Assembly (NCBI RefSeq): GCF_963676685.1
Contig: NC_092350.1
Coordinates: 9,343,307 to 9,407,306, forward strand
Reading direction: 5' to 3'
Source of the DNA: Mytilus edulis
Taxonomy: Eukaryota; Mollusca; Bivalvia; Mytilida; Mytilidae
DNA length: 64,000 nucleotides
The position numbers and the translations under genes are program-made. Below are positions 1 to 12,300 of this stretch, one piece after another. A model generated the notes under the pieces. The model made no database searches. It had not been told where the DNA came from and was given only the letters and a program-made list of their open reading frames with translations. Each line of letters begins with the position of its first letter. The first letter of the stretch is position 1.

Positions 1-185
1 GGTGACAGATGAACTCAAAAGTGGTCTATTGTAATGTATTAAAAATCTGAGGAGCACATACATTGCAAAATATTTTTCACTCCTTAGTAAATACCTTATA
101 AATCATTCTTTAATATTGTTATCTGTGTGGCTGGTAAATTTTTAGAATTGATGATGCCAGATTATCATTTGTTTTTACATTGCAG

Positions 186-308
186 GGGTATTATGACACA
201 ATGGATGCAGGGTTTATGGATGAAGAAGGATATGTAAGTGTAATGGCTAGAACTGATGATGTCATCAATGTAGCAGGACACAGATTATCTACTGGTCAAC
301 TTGAAGAG
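186..308 (+). CDS. ACSS3: ACSS3 exon, hinge region
   Basis: This exon is 123 nt (41 codons, phase 0 at both ends), with acceptor TTGCAG before 186 and donor GTAAGG after 308. It encodes GYYDTMDAG...TDDVINVAGHRLSTGQLEE. The D of DDVIN and the following AGHR are the adenylate-forming A8/hinge residues that let the C-terminal domain rotate between half reactions. Confidence 0.92.
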
Positions 309-3300
309 GTAAGGTTAGATATATAGATTCCGTCATTGCAACAATTGTGTTACTATATTTCTCCACTTGAGACAGATAAATTTTAATATTTAAAGCAAAG
401 GCTTCCCAAGCTTTTAGAATAATTAAAATTTAACTGTTAAGAGTGAAGAAATATTGTAACACACAAGCTATAGTAGTAGGATCTGTTTTTCTAATGAATT
501 TTATCCTTTTTTTTCAAAAACTGGCAGAAAGTTGTGTTCTTTATATGTGACATCATCAGGCATGGTTCCCTTTTTCATGATGTCACGATAGGAAATTCAG
601 AAGAAATCAAGACAATTACACGTCACAATTAAATTTGGAACAATCATTTGTGCTGCATCGGATAGAAATCGACCTTATGCAAGTGCATGTACACATATAC
701 ATATCTAAAACTTTGATCGATTTTGGAATAACTAAGATATAAAAGCTGCATTTTGGTCCGTTTAAAAGGGTTGTCTTCTTATGAAAACCTATTTTTGAAA
801 CAATTACAGACTTTCCGTAGAAATTATTTCAACCCAAAATAGGTTAACAGAGGTATTGATTTTCGTTTGCATAAGGTCGATTTCTATCCCACGCAGCTCA
901 TTTGCTGAGAACAGATGTTTCACTACTGATGAGAAATGTATTTCTCACACTACTCAAGAAATGTGAAAATAGCACAAAAATTAAGAATTATAGAATAACT
1001 AATCAAAGAATTCAAATACAGAAAAATATTCAACGTGTGACCCAACAACACATTAATTCATGAATGTGGGAAACACATGAGCTAATGATCAGTGTTTTCC
1101 AGTCACTAGTTGAATATTTTATATATTTAAATTCTTTGATTATAGTTATTCTTTTTATTACATTGGCAAACAGCTTTTTTATGAAATTTAAGAAGAATAT
1201 TAAAGGAACTATATCTCTTTATAAGAATTCACAATTTTGTTTTTATTCCACATTATGGGCGTCTTGACCACGCCTATTGTTGTATGATGTCAGAGGAGTG
1301 AAATTATCAGTTTTTATTTTACTGGGAAATCTATGTAATTCATTGCAACCAATGTAATAATACATTAATTATACTCCATAGTTTGGCATTTAAATTGTTG
1401 AGTATAGACTACTGTGGATTCATTTATTTTTTTGGGTACTAACTTTCGTGAATTAAGGAAAACATGCATGTTCATGGATATTTGATTTCATTGTTTTGCA
1501 GAAGTCTATTTACAAGCCTTTATAAAACATCTCATTCAATGAACATTTAATTTCGTGGTTCACTTGTATCCATGGAATCTGGTATCTGTAAATAATAATG
1601 AATCCACAGTATATTTTTACAGAATTACTTCCCCTTAAATGATCCAGAACTTACATATTGGTTTTGTCATCATTGTAATACAAGTGAACATAAAATCTGT
1701 TTCATTCTGGAAGTTCCTATTTAAAAGAAAGATATGAGAAATAAAGAGTGCATCAAATCTGAATGTATATTCAAAAAATTGTAATATTGGTTACAGGAAT
1801 ATACCATTTGTCATTTCTATTTGTTGTTCATAAGGAATGTTTGATGATGAAAATTGATAAGTGGAAGAATAATAATAATAAAGTTTTTGATGACACAAAA
1901 ATGTGTTGATAATATGAATAAAGACATGTACATACAAGGTATGAGTGCAAATAAACAATAGTTCTGTGGATGTAGTAGTAGGGTGCCCAGTATCAAAAAA
2001 CACGTCTAGTTAACAAGTTTAAGTTAACGGATGACACACGGCTATATTTATATGCAAACTATTGAAAAATCATTATACTTTCCAATCATGAATGTTGTCG
2101 TAAGCTCTTGTGGTCACGTTTTTCAAAATTTTGTTTCTTAGGGTACCCAAAGATACCTCATCATACAGGCCATCTTCAACACAAAAAATGAAATTTTTGC
2201 TTTATGTGTTATTTGTTCAAATGATACTGATCATTTAGCTTAAAAATCAAATTTATCATATAACGAAAGCTGAAAAGATTTATATAATTTAAGTATAAGT
2301 ATTCCATGATTTTAGTAAGACTATTTTTTTAGCTGAAATTTACCACATTTTGAAAGAAAGAAAATTTACTGCGTGTTACTTTCATGATATTTTTACTCTG
2401 ATTACATCAATAAGACATGGTTCATATGTGTGCCAAATATCTTTCGTGTAATGTTAATCAGTGAGAAGAAAATAGCAATTTAAAAACCCAAATTTAGTGA
2501 TACTTCTGCCTTGATTCAAACATGTCTTTTCTCGTGCCGTTAATCGTTTTGTAGCTTACACTATCAGGTCATTAACTAGGACATTGCCACTAACTTCATT
2601 TCTCTTTTTTGCTTGTTATATAGTCGATTTGTAAATTTGGAATAGTCCAGTTAGTTTGAAGATCGTTGTTTTTGTAATTGGATTTTTTTTTTTATAACTT
2701 TAATTGTTTTTTTTTAGTTGATAGTTTTGTTATAATTGTAATATACAAATCAAATCAAATCAAATAAAATCGGTCACGTTTCAGACCCGGAATATGGCAC
2801 ACATTCACAGTTCTGTTAAACTATGCCCATCAAGCCTGAAACGAAGTAGGAATGAAATACAATGGGATAAGTGTGTTATATGTCAGGGTTCTCCTACTGA
2901 ATTGCTTATTAATATGCGAGGAATTAGCACAAACAAAAGCTTTATCGAGGCTATGGGAGCACGGAAAGATTTTAGTTTATTGCATGATGCTTCAGACCTA
3001 TACCATCTTCGTTTTGATGATTAAAAAATATTGTACCACCATTCTTGCTATAATTTTACACAAGCAGACACAACTGCAGTTATTTGAAAGCTGAATCAAG
3101 TTCTTATTCGTCTGTAAAAGTGTTTCATGTCATATATAGAAGGTCGTCAAATTCCTGACTGGAAAAAGTGTCTTTGAGTCAGTGAGAACCAGCAGGCCTT
3201 AATCAGATTTCTTGGCGAATTGATTGTTCAGCATCATGGTAGATCAACAGTTAATTACTATGATACACAAGGAAGTCATATCTAGCTATCACTTCCAAGG

Positions 3301-6300
3301 ACCCTAAATCAGCTCAAAAGGAGTATTCAGGTTTTAAGAATTATTTTGTATGCCCGATGAAGTAGATACTCGCATGATTTTACATGCTATTCATGTAGAC
3401 AAAGAGTTCAGTGTGAAAGGAATCAAGGGTAGAATAATAATAAAGTCACAATATACAGATGTTCTGATCTTATACGTTCATTACTTCCCCTCCATGCGAA
3501 TCTACTTTTAAACAATATGTAATGAGAGCTATGGTTTCAAACAGGCACTATAACTAGCACACAAGATTTGCGCCACTATATACCTGTCCACAAAATATGT
3601 AAAAGTCTCGGGTTTGCCATCTGTAACATTCTACCAGCGCCACATGCTGTAACATGATGCGATACAATGTAATCGGTAAAATTGAGAATGGAAATTGGGA
3701 ATGTGTCAAAGAGACAACAACCCGACCAAATAAAAAACAACAGCAGAGGGTCACCAACAGGTCTTCAATGTAGTGAGACATTCCCGCACCCGGAGGCGTC
3801 CTTCAGCTGGCCCCTAAACAAATATATACTAGTCCAGTGATAATGAACGCCATACTAATTTCCAAATTGTACACAAGAAACTAAAATTAAAATAATACAA
3901 GACTAACAAAGGCCAGAGGCTCCTGACTTGGGACAGGCGCAAAAATACGGCGGGGTTAAACATGTTTGTGAGATCTCAACCCTCCCCCTATACCTCTAAC
4001 CAATGTAGAAAAGTAAACGCATAACAATACGCACATTAAAATTCAGTTCAAGAGAAGTCCGAGTCTGATGTCAGAAGATGTAATCAAAGAAAATAAACAA
4101 AATAACAATAATACATAAATAACAACAGACTACTAGCAGTTAGCTGACATGCCAGCTTCAGACTTCAATTAAACTAACTAAAAGATTATGATTTCATCAT
4201 ATGAACATCAGGCACAATCCTTCCCGTTAGGGGTTTAGTATCATACCATCATAACATATATGAGAAGAACATAACCCGTGTCATGCCAACAACTGTTTTT
4301 AGAATAAATGTGTTTAGTTCTGATGCAAAGACCTTATCAGTGACTCAATATTAACACCAAAATATGCGATCTTTAATGACTTGACAACAGTATCGTAATT
4401 ATATCCCTTCTTAATAAGTCTATTCAAAGGTTTTGTAAGTTTCTGAGGTGAATACTGACACCTTTGTGCTTTATAAAGAATATTTCCATAAAAAATTGGA
4501 TGTGAAATACCTGAACGTATATGAATTCTGCATGTTGAGCTATATTTACGAATGATGTCTTTATACCGATGATAAAATTTAGTAAATGTTTTGACTAGTT
4601 TGTGATATCGAAAACCCTGGTGTAATAATTTTTCAGTAATACATAAATTTCTCTCGTTAAAATCTGAAACATTATTACATACACGAGCGAATCGTACAAG
4701 TTGAGATATATAAACACCGTAAGATGGTGACAAGGGAACGTCACCATCTAAAAACGGATAATTAACGATAGGAAATGAAAAATCATCCCTTTTATCATAA
4801 ATTTTAGTATTCAGCTTTCCATTAGTGATATAGATATCAAGATCGAGAAAAGGGCAGTGGTCATTGTTAGTATTAGCTTTATTTAAAGTAAGTTCAACAG
4901 GATAAATTTCATTAATATACATACTGAAGTCGTCATTATTGAGAGCCAAAATATCATCCAAATATCTAAAAGTATTATTAAATTTGTTTATCAGATGTTG
5001 TTTCGATGGGTCTTTGCTTATTTTTGTCATGAATTGTAACTCATAACAATACAAAAACAGGTCCGCAATAAGTGGTGCACAGTTAGTCCCCATTGGAATT
5101 CCGATAATCTGACGATATACGGAATCCCCAAAGCGAACAAAAATGTTATCTAGTAAAAATTCAAGGGCATATATAGTATCAAAGCATGTCCAATTAACAT
5201 AGTTTTTTTGTTTATTGCTACTAAAAAATGACCTAAAAGAGTTTGAACATATATATTCACATTCTGATTTTTTGAATGCCCATTTCATTAGGTGTGTGAA
5301 TTTTTTCTTAATGAGAATGTGAGGCAATGTGGTATACAGGGTAGAAAAATAAACTTTGAACAGATTCAAAATCACCAATATAAGCATGCAATTTATCAAG
5401 TACTTCCAACGAGTTCTTGACACTCCAAAAGTAATTTATTCCACTATTTTCGAAGGCCTTATTTGAACAATTTATTATCAGGTTTTTAATTGTACCAAGT
5501 GTGCTGGTAAGAAGAATAGACAATTTAGTAGTTGAACAATGGCTTGAAGACGAAATAAATCTATATTTGTAAGGGGTTTTGTGTAGCTTCGGAAGCCAAT
5601 ACATAGATGGGACTTTCATTGTATTTGGCTCTGCTTGTAAAGCGGTGGTTAAAAGTTTATGTTTGTTACAGATTTCGTTTTCTGAAAATGGCCCTGTTTA
5701 GGATCGGTAAGCGCACTGTTTTTTTAATCTTGAAGGACAACCCAGATGATTTTACCGATTTGTCAAACCTTTCTAATTGTGACATCGATGAATCTACAGA
5801 TGCAGCTCGAGATGTTGTTGTTACGTTGAATGATCTCAAGTCAAAGCTAAAAGTAGATCATTGTGACCTTCATAAGTTGAAGGTAAAATTGGCTACACTT
5901 TAAAATTTCTCCCTTGTCAAACTTCCTCATTGTGAATCTACTTTTAAACAATATGTAATAAGAGCTTCACTCCAGACGTAAAATTGATGTCTTCCCATAT
6001 AGCAAAACTCCCTTAACATTCTTCTCTTCAGTTCGAATGGGAAAAGAAGAATGACTTGTTCCTGTCTATCTCAAAGGTCAGATGTCATCCGAATTTCTGC
6101 AAGATTTAGTTTGTACTTGTATTAAAGGGGAAATCTGTGTTTTCAAAGGGTTGCAATTACTTCGAACAAAATCTATCATAGATATAGGAAGATGTGGTAT
6201 GAGTGCCAATGAGACAACTCTCCATCCAAATAACAATTTATAAAAGTAAACCATTATAGGTCAAGGTACGGCCTTCAACACAGAGCCTTGGCTCACATCA

Positions 6301-9300
6301 AACAGCAAGCTATAAAGGGCACCAAAAATTAGTAATGTAAAACCATTCAAACAGGTATACAGATTTATTCCCATGTCAGGCAAATGACATATGTCAAAAT
6401 GTAAATACTCATCTGGTTGCAGTTAGAAACATTGATGACGACGAAGATGACGCTGTATAAGATTTCATTTTTATGCCCCACCTACGATAGTAGAGGGGCA
6501 TTATGTTTTCTGGTCTGTGCCTCCGTTCGTTCGTTCGTCCGTTCGTTTGTGCCTCCGTTCGTTCGTTCGTCCGTTCGTTTGTGCCTCCATTCGTTTGTTC
6601 GTCCATCTGTGCGTCCGTTCGCTTCAGGTTAAAGTTTTTGGTCGAGGTAGTTTTTGATGAAGCTGAAGTCCAATCAACTTGAAACTTAATACACATGTTC
6701 CCCATGATATGATCTTTCTAATTTTATGCCAATTTATAGTTTTGATCCCAATTTCATGGTCCACTGAACATAGAAAATGATAGTGCAAAGTTCAGGTTAA
6801 AGTTTTTGGTCAAGGTAGTTTTTGATGAAGTTTAAAGTTACATAAACTTGAAACTTAGTACACATGTTTCCTATGATATGATCTTTCTAATTTTAATTCC
6901 AAATTAAAGTTTTGACCCCAATTTCACGGTCCACTGAACATAGAAAATGATAGTGGGAGTTGGGCATCCGTGTACTATGGACACATTCTTGTTCTGTATG
7001 TACCTTTAATATGAATCATTGTGCAGCTATCGACTGAAAATTAAGCAGTTCGTACTATTTTTAAACAATAAAGAAAACATCTACTCAATTTTGAAATATT
7101 GGGAAATATAGTAATAATCTAGCTAGTGGGGATTCCGAAAGATATATAAAAAAAGAAATAAAAAAAAAAAACCTGCCATATGTTCTCTGACCTTGGCGTG
7201 GTTGGTGGGCCTAAACTACAGGATACCATAGAACGTAGTAGGCTATACTAGCCTCGATCATAATTAACTATTTGACTATCTTTTTTTTCCCTTGTTTTTG
7301 CCATGCTGTTGTCTGCTTGTCTTCATTTTTTAAGTTTTTAATGTTCCTTTGGTTTCTCACGCCTTTTTTGTTTGCAATTGTTTGTAAAATACATCGGTGC
7401 TGTACATAACCCTCTCCCTTATTATATTTTTGAAATACTTATAAACATTATAGCCAATTGTTGCTCATTTAGTCATCTGTAAATGTAGGATGGGGCGTTT
7501 TACCTGGTTCTAATAGACGTTTTATTTCAAAACTTTTATCCCCCTTTTTCTCTGTTTGCAGTAATTTTTACTTCTGTAAAACAAAGCTATACACAGAGCT
7601 TTATATTAGAAAAAAAAAAGTTCGACGTTAATTTAGAAACAAATCATTTATATATACTCTTTCACACCCAATAACAGAAATTTGATATTTACCTAGAAAT
7701 TGACGAACACCTTACTATCAAAAGACGTGAAAAACACTTTTTGTTTTCGACAAATGATAAAAGTTAAGATCTAAAAAACATCTTTAGATCTTACTTGTAA
7801 CAATTGAATACAAAAATTTCAAATTTAGAAATGAAATAGGTCAAGGTCTCTGTTATTTAACAGCTGTTTGAAAATTTCAAATTTGCACCCTATATGCAAA
7901 AAAAGTCAATCTAAAGTTATTTTTGGCGATAGAAATATAAAATCAGTTCTAACTGTAGATACAAAAGATATTTTTCTATAAATTAGTTGGGTTTTTTTTG
8001 CTCCAAACGCATATATGTAGGAGAAACAAGCTATCTAAATAAGACTGTGCATTTTACTTGAATTTTTGCTTTTACCTTTGACTCGGATTTTTAAAAAACT
8101 TGACCACGGCAGACAATGAGGACAACGCTATTTCGATGAGGCTTGTTCTCCTCTTTCCAATGATATAAAATATAGCCGTGTGTTATTCCGTTAAAGCAAA
8201 ACGATCAAATTTGTTAATTGGGCACCCCACTATAGGCATATATAAGCAACCCGATGACATTTAACCACCAGAAAAAAAAAACATACTATGTCTGGTGACC
8301 TTATTTATTCAAATCCAGGCCATACTAGAAAGTGAATATTCATTTGTTTGAAGTTTTTATTTATTCAATTTCATGCCATGCTTGAAAGTGAATATTTATT
8401 TGTTTTACAGTACAGTTTTTATATATTCCATTTCAGGCCATGCTTGAAAGTGAATATTTATTTGTTTTACAGTACAGTTTTTATATATTCCATTTCAGGC
8501 CATGTTAGAAAGTAAATATTTATTTGTTAGTAGTTTTTATATATTCCATTTCAGGCCATGCTAGAAAGTAAATATTTATTTGTTTTACAGTACAGTTTTT
8601 ATATATTCCATTTCAGGCCATGCTAGAAAGTAAATATTTATTTGTTTTACAGTACAGTTTTTATATATTCCATTTCAGGCCATGCTAGAAAGTAAATATT
8701 TATTTGTTTTACAGTACAGTTTTTATATATTCCATTTCAGGCCATGCTAGAAAGTAAATATTTATTTGTTTTACAGTACAGTTTTTATATATTCCATTTT
8801 AGACCATGCTAGAAAGTAAATATTTATTTGTTTTACAGTACAGTTTTTATATATTCCATTTCAGGCCATGCTAGAAAGTAAATATTTATTTGTTTTACAG
8901 TACAGTTTTTATATATTCCATTTTAGGCCATGCTAGAAAGTGAATATTTATTTGTTTTACAGTACAGTTTTTAACCGGATTTTTGTGACAAAAATGTCGG
9001 TTATTGATTTTGGGATGTACGGCGGGCGGGCGGGCGCCTGGGCGGGCGGGCGCCTGGGCGGGCGGCAATCAAATGTTGTCCGTGCATTAACTCATGAACC
9101 GTTCAACCAAAGCTTTTAAAATTTTAATATGTTATTACTGACAACCATACGAAGGTCAAGTTTAATAATGGCGATTTTGACTTTTACCGTTCAGGAGTTA
9201 TGGTTCTTGAAAGGCGGCAATCAAATGTTGTCCGTGCATTAACTCATGAACCGTTCAACCAAAGCTTTTAAGATTTTAATATGTTATTACTGACAACTAT

Positions 9301-12300
9301 ATGAAGGTCAAGTTCAATAATGGCGATTTTGACTTTTACCGTTCAGGAGTTATGGTTCTTGAAAAAGATTGAAAAATGGAGTTTTCAGTCGTGTCCGTGC
9401 ATTTACTCATGAACTGTTCTACCAAAGCTTCCCAAATTTTAATATGTTGTTACTGATGACAGAATGGAGGTCAAGTTTAATAATGACGATTTTGACTTTT
9501 ACTGTTCAGGAGTTATGGTTCTTGAAAGATTGAAAAATGGAGTTTCCAGTCGTGTCCGTGCATTTATGCATGAACTGTTCTACCAAAGCTTCCGAAATTT
9601 TAATATGCTGTTACTGATGACAAAATGGAGGTCAAGTTCAATAATGATGATTTTGACTTTTACCGTTCAGGAGTTATGGTTCTTGAAAGATTGAAAAATG
9701 GTGTTTCCCGTCGTGTCCGTGCATTTTCCAATGAACCATTCAACCAAAGCTTTTGAAATTTTAATATGTTGTTACTGATGACAAAATAGAGGTCAAGTTC
9801 CATAATGACGATTTTGACTTTTACTGTTCAGGAGTTATGGTTCTTGAAAGATCGTAAAATGGCGTTTCCATTCACGTTGTTGCATTTACTCATGAACCAT
9901 TTATTCTAAGCTTTTCAAATATTATTATCTCAAAATGTTGATACTGATGACAAAATGGAGGTCAAATTTGATATTGATGATTTTCACTTTCACCATTCAT
10001 CAGTAATGGTTCTTGTGATATTGCCAGGACACAAATAAATGTAAATAAATCCGGTTTGCTGTCGTTGTGACAGCCTCTTGTTATATATTCCATTTCAGGC
10101 CATGCTAGAAAGTGAATATTTTTATTTGTTTAACAGTACAGTTTTTATATATTCCATTTCAGGCCATGCTAGAAAGTGAATATTTTTATTTGTTTAACAG
10201 TACAGTTTTTATATATTCCATTTCAGGCCATGCTAGAAAGTGAATATTTATTTGTTTTTAATATTGTACAGTTTTTATGTATTCCATTTCAGGCCATGCT
10301 AGAAAGTGAATATTTATTTGTTTTACAGTACAATTTTTATATATTCCATTTCAGGCCATGCTAGAAAGTGAATATTTTTATTTGTTTAATAGTACAGTTT
10401 TTATATATTCCATTTCAGGCCATGCTAGTAAGTGAATATTTATTTGTTTTACAGTACAATTTTTATATACTGTGGATTCATTAATATTCGTTGGATACCA
10501 ATTTTCGTGGATTTCGTGGGGACAAGGGAACCACGAATTTAAATGATCAACGAAATACAGATTTTCTAAAGGAATGTATGCATAATTTGCCAAAACAATG
10601 AATTTAAATCTCCACGAATATGCAAGTTTTCATCAATCCACGAAAATAAATGAATCCACAGTATTCCATTTCAGGCCATGCTAGAAAGTGAATATTTTTA
10701 TTTGTTTAACAGTACAGTTTTTATATATTCCATTTCAGGCCATGTTAGAAAGTAAATATTTATTTGTTAGTAGTTTTTATATATTCCATTTCAGGCCATG
10801 CTAGAAAGTGAATATTTATTTGTTTTACAGTACAATTTTTATATATTCCATTTCAGGTCATGCTAGAAAGTAAATATTTATTTGTTTTACAGTACAATTT
10901 TTATATATTCCATTTCAGGCCATGCTAGAAAGTGAATATTTAGCAGAAGCAGCAGTTGTAGGAATACCAGATGAATTGAAGGGAGAAGTACCACTTGGAC
11001 TGTGTGTACTAAAACATGGTAAGAATAAATCACATAACATGAGGGGCCTGATGGGGGGGTCTCATCACGATTCACAAGTTGATTTTATTGTCAATCACGA
11101 TTCACAGAAAATAAATTTACATGATCACGAAAATATATAAAAATAAAAAAAATGTAGAAAAACGGATCAAGATAGCGAAAATGCGCTGATCACGAAGAAC
11201 GAAAATAACCCTTCAGGCCCCTCTAACATCTCTAGACAGTGAAGCTCTTTCTGATGAACTCAATTTTGATAACATTTAAGTAATGTACCTGTAGAGTGTA
11301 GCAACTAAAGGTCACTGTATGGTCTTCAACAATGAGAAAAACCTTTACTGCATATCAAGATATAAAAGATCCTTAAAACTTTATAATCTCATTATTTTAG
11401 TATACATTTCCAACTTGTGAGAAAAACACTAATTTGGAACTTCGTAGTCGTTAACTTTTTACATTTTGAACTTCTTCTAGAGAACCACTGAATGGAATGG
11501 AACAAAACATGGCATGAATGTTCCTTTTGAGGTGCTGACCAAGTGTTGCTACTTTGTAGCCGATCCATCATCCAAGATGGCCGTCAGCGGGGGGGACTTA
11601 GTTTAACATAGGAACCTATGGAAAATACATACAAATGTCTTTTTAGAGAACCAATGAATGGAATAAAACCAAACATAGCACAAATGTTCCTTATGAGGTG
11701 TTGACCAAGTGTTGCTACTTTGTAGCCGATCCATCTTTCAAGATGGCAGCCAGCAGGGGGACTTAGTTTAACATAGAACCCTGCCTATGGGAAATACATA
11801 CAAATGTTTTCTTTTAGAGAGCCAATGAATGGAATATAACCAAACATAGCATGAATGTTCCTTATGAGGTGTTGACCAAGTGTTGTTACTTTGTTGCCAT
11901 CTATCATCCAAGATGGCCGCCAGCGGGGGGACTTAGTTTAACATAGGACCCGGCCTATGGCAAATACATACAAATGTCTTCTTTTAGAGAGCCAATGAAT
12001 GGAATTAAACCAAACATAGCATGACTAAGTGTTGTTACTTTGTAGTCGATCCATCATCCAAGATTACTGCCACCATGGACCTTAGTTTAACATAGCACCC
12101 TAGTGGAAATGCATACAAAAGTCTTCTTTTAGAGAACCACTGAATGGAATGCAATATTAAACCAAATTTGGCCTCAATCATTATTTTAGTATCTGTTATG
12201 ATTTTCATCTTTTTTTTATATGATTTCAAAAACCCAAGTAGAGTCAGGTGATTGACACAGGCTCTTGAGAGCCTCCAGTTTTGTAATTGTTTTCTATTTT

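Noticed and set aside
6409-6705. 98-codon minus-strand frame with TNERTNERTEAQTNGRTNE-type repeats
   Set aside because: Product of the TTCG simple repeat in a dispersed element.
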